Shown piece after piece: positions 51,996 through 59,883 of a stretch of 64,000 nt of DNA (position 1 is the stretch's first letter; every line of letters starts with the position of its first letter). The notes under the pieces are model-generated. The model was not told where the DNA came from, ran no database searches, and saw nothing but the letters and a program-made list of their open reading frames with translations. This DNA comes from JBFFMO01 sp041390025 (GTDB lineage Bacteria; Myxococcota_A; Bradymonadia; Bradymonadales; Bradymonadaceae), in the NCBI GenBank assembly GCA_041390025.1, contig JAWKQR010000002.1, forward strand, positions 1 through 64,000, given 5' to 3'. A program made the position numbers and the translations under genes.

Positions 51996-54647
51996 ATGGA
52001 TCAAGCCACCCTCTCTGCACGAATTGGCCAACATGTGGGGCCATGGCGCCTCGACGCTTTGCTCGGGTTTGGCGCGATGGCTGCGGTGTATCGCGCCCAC
52101 GACGGCCGCCGCGAGGCGGCCGTCAAAGTGCTCTTCGACAAGTACCTCAGCCATCGTATGGTCCGAGGTCGCTTCGAGCGCGAAGTCGCCATCATGGGCG
52201 CCGTCAAACACCCCAACGCCGTGACCGTTTACGAACAGGGCAGCGACGGAGACCAATGTTTCTACGCGATGGAGCTGCTGCGGGGCGGCGTCCTGCACGA
52301 CGTTTGGCGCGGATTTGATGGAATCTGCCCGGCCCCGATGGTCATCGAGTGGGCGCGCCAGCTGCTCGACGTTGTCCACGCCTATCACGAGCAGGGAATC
52401 ATCCACCGCGACATCAAGCCAGCGAACGTATTCTTGACCGATGATGGGGTGATCAAGCTGCTGGACTTCGGGGTTGCTCGGCTGCGCAACGAGGCGATCG
52501 AGACCACGCAGGCGCTCACCACACGGGATGGTACGGCGCTTGGTACCCCGGCGTTTATGGCTCCTGAACAGGCGATGGGCAAACTGGACATGGTCGATGC
52601 CAGGTCCGACGTTTTCAGCGTTGGTGCAGTCATGTACGGCCTGCTGAGCGCGCGTCGATTGCACGAGGGGCAAAACAGTGACGAGACGCTGGTACTCGCT
52701 GCGACCAAACCCGCGGAGTCATTGGCGACCGTGGCGCCAACGCTGGACCCCCGTCTGATTCGGGTCGTCGACCGCGCGCTGAGCTGGCAGCGTGACGAGC
52801 GTTATGCCACGGCGGCGGACTTCGGCCGCGCGCTCTCGGCACTGCAGTCGATGTCCGAGGATGCGACCGTGATGACCCAGAGCGCGGATGTCTACAAGGC
52901 GGCCGCCCTTGTGTCGGCCGGCGAAGGCGACGAGGTCAAGGGCTCGGGCGTCTTGCTCACCGAGATGTTCCGCCACTTGATGAAGGCACTTGAGGGCGCA
53001 CGGCTCTACGATTGGGGGCACCCTGAAGTCGTGCGACGCATCGACGTCGCGTTCGAGAGCCTGCTTAGCGCGTTAAACACAAGTCGAGATGCGATTTCGT
53101 GGCGTGTTCGTCCCACGACATTCATGGCAGAAGACGTGGCGATCTGGTCGCCGGATCCGCCCTACGATGCGATCGTGTTCAACCTGTTTTCAAGCGGATT
53201 TCGATTCGTCACGGTGCATCCTGGCATCGCGCTCGACGAGTTTCGTCGGTTCGTACGCCTCATGATGACCGACCCAGAACACGACCTCGCACCAGAGGAC
53301 GATTTGGCCACGGCGTTTTGGGATCTCGGTCTGAAGCACGTCACAACCCAGATGGTCATGACGTTCCAGTTTAGCGAGGACGCAGGCCAGCAGCGTCAAT
53401 TCGAGAGGGACGTCGCCAACGTCTCGGCAGCCGCCGAACACGCGCTTGACGAACAGCTCGCCCAACGCGTCGGCGACTTGTTGATGCTCGCTGGCGCCGG
53501 TGACGGTGCGCTCGCGGCTCAGCGCGTGCGATCGGACGGGCAAGAGGGCCAGGCGCTCGATCGTTCGCGCAGCGGCGTTTTGTCGCCCGAATTTCGCGCG
53601 CAATTCGAAAAAGTCTTGCGGACCGAGCAGCGTGAGGACCTCAAGCTTGCGTGGGTCTTTGGACAATCGTGGAACGAGGCCGCGGTCGAGAAAGACGTCG
53701 AGCGCCTTGAGGACGTCACGCGCGAGCTCAGCGCGCGATTGCTGATCGCGGGTGAATTGGAGGAACTCTGCGGATTCCTGGAGCGCGTCTCGCGCGTGAT
53801 TCATGAGCGCGATCTCAAACGCCAGTTTGTCGAAACCGCATGGCAGGGCGGCAATGTTTCTTTGCTGGCCACAGTGTTGTCGCGCGAATCCGATCGCGTC
53901 TTGGCGGATGATCTGGTGACGCGCTTGGGGCGTTTTGCAAGCATCGGCGACCGATCGGCCACGATGGAAGTGGTCTCCCGGATCGAGTTGTTCGGCCAGA
54001 ATCGGCAGGTGTTTAAACCGTTTCTTGTGCGCAATTTGCCCGACTACGCCGGTGAGATTGCGGCGCTGCTGCGCGACGGGGCGCCGGAAGTCGTGAAGTT
54101 CTTGCTGGAGTGCCTCCATCAGGCCAAGGCGGAATCGTTGGTCGTTGGGCCGGCCGTGGCCCATCCCGATCCGACCATTCGACGCCTCGCCTTTGAGCTG
54201 ATCCGCCGTAATGATCCCAAGGGGGCCGGCCGCTGGGGTGGGCCGATGTTGTTTGAAACAGACACACGCACACGGATCGAAGCGCTGCGTTTGATTGCAG
54301 AAAATCCCCACGAGAATGTCGCGTCAGCGCTCGCCGAGCTCGCGCTGTCCTCGGGATTTATGGAGTCGCCCTACACCGAGCGTCGATTGGTTCTTGAGAC
54401 ATTGTTTGGCAGCGATATTGCCGTAGCTGAAAACACCGCTTTTGCCCTGATTGGGCGCAAGCTTGCGGTCGATGCGGCCGGTCAGACCACCCGCGCGCTC
54501 GCGTTGGAGCTGCTCGGGGAATTGGGGAAATCGAACCGGATTGTCGAGATCCTGCGCGAGACAGTGAAGTCGCGAACGACACCGCAGCGGGTGCGCGAGG
54601 CGGCCGAGCGCGGCCTGCAACGTTGGGAGGCGCGCCATGAATCCTAG
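51996..54647 (+). CDS. Hanks-type Ser/Thr protein kinase with long C-terminal helical-repeat region
   Basis: An 883-residue cytoplasmic protein. The kinase domain (about 12-290) is complete: glycine loop GFGAMAAVY (24-32), VK lysine (44), HRDIKPAN (137-144), DFG (157-159) and APEQ (189-192). The residues after 300 are mostly helical; about 600-880 shows HEAT-like repeated segments (FVETAWQGGNVSLLATVLSR, ALLRDGAPEVVKFLLECLHQ, AVAHPDPTIRRLAFELIRRN, LALELLGELGKSNRIVEIL). No transmembrane helix is seen. Genes before and after are signalling genes on the same strand, and the last 11 bases overlap the HD-like gene. The substrate is unknown. Confidence 0.88.
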   Translation: MDQATLSARIGQHVGPWRLDALLGFGAMAAVYRAHDGRREAAVKVLFDKYLSHRMVRGRFEREVAIMGAVKHPNAVTVYEQGSDGDQCFYAMELLRGGVLHDVWRGFDGICPAPMVIEWARQLLDVVHAYHEQGIIHRDIKPANVFLTDDGVIKLLDFGVARLRNEAIETTQALTTRDGTALGTPAFMAPEQAMGKLDMVDARSDVFSVGAVMYGLLSARRLHEGQNSDETLVLAATKPAESLATVAPTLDPRLIRVVDRALSWQRDERYATAADFGRALSALQSMSEDATVMTQSADVYKAAALVSAGEGDEVKGSGVLLTEMFRHLMKALEGARLYDWGHPEVVRRIDVAFESLLSALNTSRDAISWRVRPTTFMAEDVAIWSPDPPYDAIVFNLFSSGFRFVTVHPGIALDEFRRFVRLMMTDPEHDLAPEDDLATAFWDLGLKHVTTQMVMTFQFSEDAGQQRQFERDVANVSAAAEHALDEQLAQRVGDLLMLAGAGDGALAAQRVRSDGQEGQALDRSRSGVLSPEFRAQFEKVLRTEQREDLKLAWVFGQSWNEAAVEKDVERLEDVTRELSARLLIAGELEELCGFLERVSRVIHERDLKRQFVETAWQGGNVSLLATVLSRESDRVLADDLVTRLGRFASIGDRSATMEVVSRIELFGQNRQVFKPFLVRNLPDYAGEIAALLRDGAPEVVKFLLECLHQAKAESLVVGPAVAHPDPTIRRLAFELIRRNDPKGAGRWGGPMLFETDTRTRIEALRLIAENPHENVASALAELALSSGFMESPYTERRLVLETLFGSDIAVAENTAFALIGRKLAVDAAGQTTRALALELLGELGKSNRIVEILRETVKSRTTPQRVREAAERGLQRWEARHES

Positions 54648-56100
54648 CGTCGATTTTGTCGTGCAATTGTTCCGCATCCTGAAACTCGCCGGGATGCACG
54701 ACCTTGAGAATCAGGCGTCGGTGCGGGCCATCGACAAAAGCGCCGAGGTCTTCTCGGGGCTTTTGCGGACCGAAACAGACGTGATGAGCGCACTTTTCGC
54801 CGACGACACGGTGTTCGTGAACGGTCAACCCATTCGTGCGGAGCGCCAGATCTATGACAACGCGATGGAGATCGGCGAGATGTTCGCGCGTTTTGGCTTC
54901 AACGAGATCACGCTCTTCCGCGGCGTGACGCGACTTGAGATTGGCAAGCTCGTGCAAATGACGGCGCGAAAGGGCGCCATGGGTTGGGAGGCCGGCCCAA
55001 ACATCCGACTTCGTTACGTCGACCCAAGCGACATCATTGGCACCGATGAAGCGAAGCTCTCGCCAAGCGAACAAGCCGTCTCGGCCTACAGCACCGCCGT
55101 GGTCATGGTCCAATCGCTCGAACGCGAGGCGCGTCTTGGGGACCTGCGCTTGTTGCGGCAGATCAAGAAGTTGGCGCAGCGCTTGGCGAATCTCGCAGAA
55201 TCAGCGCCCACCGAGATGATGACGCTCGCCCTCAACGATGCCGGCGCGGACGTCGCTGCGGCGCGGGTCCACGCGACGATTTTGGCGGTGACTGCGGCGT
55301 TTCAAATCACGCGGGACCAACATGCGTTGATGCGCATCGCGTACGCCTGTTTGACCCTCGATTTGGGTAAACCTCGTGTGTCGGGGATGTATCGCAAAGA
55401 CGGTTTTGGCACGTCGGTCGTTCCCCAGCTCAATGCGACGATGCGAGCGCGGTTGCCGGCGTCAACTGCGTTGCTGCTGCTGGAATCCGGACGCGCGTCC
55501 GACCGTGCCACGGGGCGTGCTGTGACGGCCTACGAGGCTCAGTGGCTGTCGAACAAGGACGAGCTGCAGTGGCCCTACGAGGGAAAGATCAATCCCAACG
55601 TCGAGGCGATCATTGTCCGAGCGGCCTTTCGATTCGTCGAGTTTCGCACGCACCAGGAATCGCCGGATGTTTTGATGACGGACCTGATGAACAGCGACCG
55701 CACCCGAATTCTGCAGGCGGCAAGCCATCTGATTTTTTCGGCGGTGGGCATGTTCCCCGCGGGAACGGCCGTCCGGCTGCGCAACGGCGCGCAAGGCGTG
55801 GTGGCCACGACCCCCACGTTTGCAGATCTAAGTCGACCCGTTGTTCGGTTGATCATCGACGAGAAACGAAACCCCGCCAACGGTGAGCGCGTGTCTGCGA
55901 ATCTGGGCCCAGATTGGGCGATTGAGGCCGTCATCCACGACCCATCCGCGACCTACCGCGCGCGCTTCCGGCAAGTGTTTGTCCCGCATGACGCCGAAGA
56001 GGAGATCCCGACGCTCCATGTGGCCGATGCCGTCACACCCGATCCATTTTCGGATTTCGGAACCCTGGAACGCGCCACCGAGGTCGAAGATCTGATCTGA
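54637..56100 (+). CDS. Degenerate HD/HD-GYP-like signalling protein
   Basis: A 487-residue protein overlapping the kinase stop by 11 bases. Residues about 185-320 follow the helical order of HD-type phosphohydrolases (VHATILAVTAAFQITRDQHA, then LMRIAYACLTLDLGK). The usual H-D pair is replaced (TLDLGK in place of LLHDIGK) and a GYP motif is not seen. Near the C-terminus GTAVRLRNGAQGVVATT, then SRPVVRLIIDEKR, resembles the tail found after HD-GYP domains. It is probably a non-catalytic regulator or scaffold acting with the kinase; that role is inferred. Confidence 0.65.
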   Translation: MNPSVDFVVQLFRILKLAGMHDLENQASVRAIDKSAEVFSGLLRTETDVMSALFADDTVFVNGQPIRAERQIYDNAMEIGEMFARFGFNEITLFRGVTRLEIGKLVQMTARKGAMGWEAGPNIRLRYVDPSDIIGTDEAKLSPSEQAVSAYSTAVVMVQSLEREARLGDLRLLRQIKKLAQRLANLAESAPTEMMTLALNDAGADVAAARVHATILAVTAAFQITRDQHALMRIAYACLTLDLGKPRVSGMYRKDGFGTSVVPQLNATMRARLPASTALLLLESGRASDRATGRAVTAYEAQWLSNKDELQWPYEGKINPNVEAIIVRAAFRFVEFRTHQESPDVLMTDLMNSDRTRILQAASHLIFSAVGMFPAGTAVRLRNGAQGVVATTPTFADLSRPVVRLIIDEKRNPANGERVSANLGPDWAIEAVIHDPSATYRARFRQVFVPHDAEEEIPTLHVADAVTPDPFSDFGTLERATEVEDLI

Positions 56101-56106
56101 GTGGTG

Positions 56107-58065
56107 TTAGGTCGGGTTGCCGTGCTCGGCCCACCACGATTTTACTTCGGAAGCGTTGTGGGCGACGCGCGCCGGCGGCAACGAATTTAGGAAATATCGG
56201 CCGTACCCCTTGGACACAATTCTGGAGTCCAAAATCGCCACAATTCCGCGATCGGTTTTTGAGCGGATCAGTCGCCCGAATCCTTGTTTGAGCGTCAACG
56301 CGGCGCTTGGTACGGAAAAGAGCGAAAACGAGCTGCCACCCTTCGAATCGATCAAATCCAAGCGGGCTTTCGTCAGCGGATCGGATGGGCTTGCGAAAGG
56401 TAACTTGTCGATGATCACAAGGCTGAGCGCCTCTCCTTCGACATCGACGCCTTCCCAAAATGAGCTTGTGGCGAACAAGACCGAATGCGTGTCGGCTCGG
56501 AATTCATCGAGCAATTCACGCTTGGGTTTTTCACCCTGTTTTAGAACCTTGTGTTCAATTTTTGGCGCCACTTTTTCGAACACTTGGTTCATGTTCGCAT
56601 AACTCGTGAACAGCACGAACGCGCGGCCTTCTGTCAGGCCGATGAGGTATTCGACGATCGTGCATACGCCATCTTGCCATTCGGGGTGATTTGGCGCCGG
56701 CAGGCGCCGAGGCACATAAACGATGGCTTGGTTTTCGTAATCAAAGACAGGCGCCAGAATCATACGATCGAGCGGGAATTCGTCGTTTTCGAAACGATTT
56801 TTTATGCCGATTCGTTCTTCGAAAAAGTCGAAATTTCCGTCCGTAGCCAACGTTGCCGACGTAAAAATTAGGCGGTCGTGCGCGTTCAGCAGTTTATCGC
56901 GTAGCAGTTTCGCCAAATCGATGGGCGCAGCTTGCAGGAAAAATCCCTTGTCCCGAACTTCGACAAAAAAGACGTACTTCTTGTCGGAGCCGTCCAAAAT
57001 GAAGGCCAAGTCCGAGCGTTGTTCGGCACAACGCCCAGCCAGGCGGACGGCGACTTCCCCAAGGCCCGCGGTGCGTTGAATGTTGCCTTTCAGGACGTCC
57101 AAGGCCTCGATCAAGTTATCGGCCGCGGGGCGAATCATCGGACCGGCCGTTCCCTGCATGACTTCGTCCATGCTGTAGCGGCCGTCGTACAAGCCAAACG
57201 TGGCCACCGAGAAAAACGCATTGCTCGCGTTCTCGAGACCCTCGATTCCCTCGTCAATATGGGCCGTAGAGACGTCTTCGTTTTCGAGTGCACGCGTGAT
57301 GTCGGCGATTAATTCTCGAATTCGAAAATTCGACATTTGCATGCCGAAATACGAGGTCGCGACACTCTCGACGTGGTGGGCCTCGTCAAAAACAAGCGCG
57401 TCAAATTCGGGAAGAATTTCGCCAAAACCCGTGTCGCGAATTGCCAGGTCGGCAAAAAACAAATGGTGATTCACGACGATGATCTGTGCTTGTGCGGCTT
57501 GTTTTCGCACCGTCGTGATGTGGCAATCTTCAAAGTGCGGACATTTCTGCCCAAGGCACGCCTCGGCACCGACCGAAAGGTCGTTCCACGTCGGGTAGTC
57601 GTCAGGCAGCCCCTGGATTTCGGCGCGATCGCCGGTCTGGGTGTATTTCGCCCACGACAAGACTTTGGGCCAAAGTCTGGCGTCTTCCCGTGTGCGAAAC
57701 GATGGCGATTCTCGCATCTGTTCAAACCGCAATTTGCACAGATAATTACGTCGCCCTTTGAGCAAAACGGCGTCGAATTTGGAAGGCCAATGCTCTTTCA
57801 GAAACGGGATGTCTTTGTGAAACAATTGTTCCTGAAGAGCCTTGGTTCCGGTGCTGACCACAACCCGTTTTCCAGAGAGCAATGCCGGCACCAAATAGGC
57901 CAGCGTTTTTCCCGTGCCGGTGGCCGCTTCGACGATCAGCGGGCGCCGCCTACGAAAGGCTTCGGCGACGGCGTTGGCCATCTGAAGCTGTTGGGGGCGG
58001 AATTCGTAGCGCTCCAGCGCACGACTCATCAGGCCGCCTTGCCCAAGGATCTCGTCGACGGTCAT
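56107..58065 (-). CDS. dinG: ATP-dependent DNA helicase, DinG/YoaA (XPD-like) family
   Basis: A 652-residue superfamily 2 helicase. Walker A is EAATGTGKTLAYLVPALLSG; Walker B is VFDEAHHVES (DEAH box). Four Cys suited to the Fe-S cluster lie in YLCKL and EACLGQKCPHFEDCHIT. C-terminal motifs are LFATSSFWEGVDVEGEALSL and LKQGFGRLIRSKTDRGIVAI. The length fits YoaA/DinG. Such enzymes unwind structured or RNA-hybrid DNA during repair. ATG 58065 overlaps the upstream gene stop (ATGA). It is convergent with the HD-like gene with 6 bases between stops. Confidence 0.93.
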   Translation of the reverse strand: MTVDEILGQGGLMSRALERYEFRPQQLQMANAVAEAFRRRRPLIVEAATGTGKTLAYLVPALLSGKRVVVSTGTKALQEQLFHKDIPFLKEHWPSKFDAVLLKGRRNYLCKLRFEQMRESPSFRTREDARLWPKVLSWAKYTQTGDRAEIQGLPDDYPTWNDLSVGAEACLGQKCPHFEDCHITTVRKQAAQAQIIVVNHHLFFADLAIRDTGFGEILPEFDALVFDEAHHVESVATSYFGMQMSNFRIRELIADITRALENEDVSTAHIDEGIEGLENASNAFFSVATFGLYDGRYSMDEVMQGTAGPMIRPAADNLIEALDVLKGNIQRTAGLGEVAVRLAGRCAEQRSDLAFILDGSDKKYVFFVEVRDKGFFLQAAPIDLAKLLRDKLLNAHDRLIFTSATLATDGNFDFFEERIGIKNRFENDEFPLDRMILAPVFDYENQAIVYVPRRLPAPNHPEWQDGVCTIVEYLIGLTEGRAFVLFTSYANMNQVFEKVAPKIEHKVLKQGEKPKRELLDEFRADTHSVLFATSSFWEGVDVEGEALSLVIIDKLPFASPSDPLTKARLDLIDSKGGSSFSLFSVPSAALTLKQGFGRLIRSKTDRGIVAILDSRIVSKGYGRYFLNSLPPARVAHNASEVKSWWAEHGNPT

Positions 58066-58628
58066 TGCATGCTCCCGAGGGCACGCGCGAGGCGCTGAAT
58101 GTCATCGGATGCCGCGTGGAAAACGTCGTTTCCGGGCGTGGGTCCGAAGACCAACGTTTCGGCTTTTCGACCGGCTTTTGAGGCAACCCGTAACCCGTCG
58201 TCGAGCATCAGTTCGAATTGTCCGGGCTTGGTCAGAATGCGTTTGATGCGAGGGTCGTGTCCGACATCAAGACGGCGTCCATCCCAACTCACTTGCACCG
58301 ACTCCTCGCGTGTTTCCTCGACTTCCTGACGCAGCTTGAAGGTCGTGGCCAGTGAGCGCCGGCGGAACTCCGAGATGGGCAACACCAAGCACATCGCCGC
58401 AAGCGGTATGCCAAACAGCCGGGCTTCGCTCTCGACCACACCGAACACGACCAACCCGCTTGTCAGCAACGCGACACGAATGGCCTTGGCGCGTGCGCGG
58501 TCCGCACGGGTGTCCTTGTACGTGGGCACCCAGCTCAAGGCGGACGCCGCAAAACGCCAAACCGACCGCCATTTTGATGGACGTCGCACGGTGACAAGAT
58601 GCGTCGCTGTGAATTGAATGTCAGGCAT
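58062..58628 (-). CDS. Hypothetical membrane protein
   Basis: A 188-residue protein with two adjacent transmembrane helices (VALLTSGLVVFGVVESEARL and LFGIPLAAMCLVLPISE) after a basic N-terminal region, followed by a soluble domain of about 90 residues (EESVQVSWDGRRLDVGHDPR, GQFELMLDDGLRVASKAGRK) resembling a small beta domain. No family is recognised. It overlaps the dinG start by 4 bases, indicating co-translation with dinG. Confidence 0.65.
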   Translation of the reverse strand: MPDIQFTATHLVTVRRPSKWRSVWRFAASALSWVPTYKDTRADRARAKAIRVALLTSGLVVFGVVESEARLFGIPLAAMCLVLPISEFRRRSLATTFKLRQEVEETREESVQVSWDGRRLDVGHDPRIKRILTKPGQFELMLDDGLRVASKAGRKAETLVFGPTPGNDVFHAASDDIQRLARALGSMQ

Positions 58629-58694
58629 GAAAAACCCAGTCGCGTGGCGCGGCAGACTAGCGGATTTCCCCGTCGCTTGAAAGGTCAGGGCTTC

Positions 58695-58740
58695 TCTATC
58701 GAAAGATAGATTCTGCGCTACACCCGCCCAAATCTATCTT
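58695..58740. promoter_or_regulatory. Operator-like repeats upstream of the RND operon
   Basis: TCTATC (58695-58700), GAAA, GATAGA (58705-58710) is a perfect 6-bp dyad. AAGATAGATT (58703-58712) also pairs with AATCTATCTT (58731-58740) across 18 bases. Three TCTATC-type elements in total. A candidate repressor/activator region 64 bases before the adaptor ATG. Confidence 0.6.
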
Positions 58741-58803
58741 CCGACCGATTCGCCGCGCAGCACATTTCAACATGATGGTCCCGTAAACATACGGAGGCCG
58801 AGG

Positions 58804-59883
58804 ATGAAAAAGAAACTACTGTCCCCCCTTGTCGCGGCGGGTGTGCTCGCCGTGGGCGTCGCTGGTCCGCTGATGGCCAGCGATGATGTTCAAGCGCCGG
58901 CACCCAGCCGGGCTGTGCGCGTGGCCGAGGCGAGCGCCTCGACCACCGCCAAGACCCTGACCTATTTTGGCGTGGTGACCTCCACGGACGCGTCGTCGTT
59001 GGCATTTCAACAACCCGGTCGTGTCCAAGAGCGACCTGTGGACGTTGGGCAACAGGTCAAGGCAGGTGACTTGATTGCACGCCTTGACGCTCGCGGCTAC
59101 GCCAACGCCGTCGCGGCGTCCCGAGCGCGCGTCGACGAACTTGAGGTCCGACGCGAGCAGCTGCTGCGTGATGTGGAGCGCACACAGCGGCTTCAAGCCG
59201 CGGGCGCTGCCACAACCGAGGAGCTCGAGAAGGTTTCGTCGGGTCTGGCGACCCTTGAGGCAGGCTTAGCCGCGACCAAGACCCAGCTCGCTGAGGCCTC
59301 GCGGACCCAATCCGAGACGACCATTCGCGCCCCATTCGACGGTGTCATCACAGCGGTTTTCGCAGGGCGCGGCGAGGTTGTAGGCGCTGGGCAACCGGTG
59401 GTGGCGCTGGTCGCAGATGCCGACCGGCTTGAGGTGGAGATCGAGGTCCCTGAGCAGACCATTGGAAAGGTCTCGATTGGGCAATCCGTCGAGGTTCGAT
59501 TCCCGCTTGCGGACGTGCAAAGCGCAAAAGGCACCGTCGTGTCACGTGCGAACGCGTCTTCGGCACGCCGGTTGTTCGCCGTGCGTGTGCAGCTCGACGC
59601 CCACAGCGGACTCCTCGCGGGGATGAGCGCCGAGGTCCACATCGACCTGCCCGGAGAACCCGCGGTCAGCGTCCCAGTCGAGTCGCTTGTGAATGCGTAT
59701 GGCCAATCGACGCAAATTTTCCGGATCCGCGATGCTGTGGCCGAACGCGTCGAGGTCGACCTGATTGGGCTGCGAGGAAGCCAAGCTCTGCTGCGCCCAG
59801 GCGCCATCGAGGCCCGCGAAAAAGTAGTCGTTGGTGGCCAGTCGACCTTGTTGCCCGGTGAGAGCGTGCAGGAGGTCCCATGA
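58804..59883 (+). CDS. RND efflux periplasmic adaptor (AcrA/HlyD family)
   Basis: A 359-residue membrane-fusion protein with a signal sequence (MKKKLLSPLVAAGVLAVGVA). The lipoyl half-motifs are RVQERPVDVGQQVKAGDLIA and IRAPFDGVITAVFAGRGEVV, flanking a coiled-coil hairpin (residues about 95-165). Beta-barrel and membrane-proximal domains follow. GGAGG precedes the ATG. It bridges the pump and TolC-like protein encoded downstream, overlapping the pump start by 4 bases (ATGA). No regulator gene is adjacent, but a dyad lies upstream. Confidence 0.9.
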   Translation: MKKKLLSPLVAAGVLAVGVAGPLMASDDVQAPAPSRAVRVAEASASTTAKTLTYFGVVTSTDASSLAFQQPGRVQERPVDVGQQVKAGDLIARLDARGYANAVAASRARVDELEVRREQLLRDVERTQRLQAAGAATTEELEKVSSGLATLEAGLAATKTQLAEASRTQSETTIRAPFDGVITAVFAGRGEVVGAGQPVVALVADADRLEVEIEVPEQTIGKVSIGQSVEVRFPLADVQSAKGTVVSRANASSARRLFAVRVQLDAHSGLLAGMSAEVHIDLPGEPAVSVPVESLVNAYGQSTQIFRIRDAVAERVEVDLIGLRGSQALLRPGAIEAREKVVVGGQSTLLPGESVQEVP

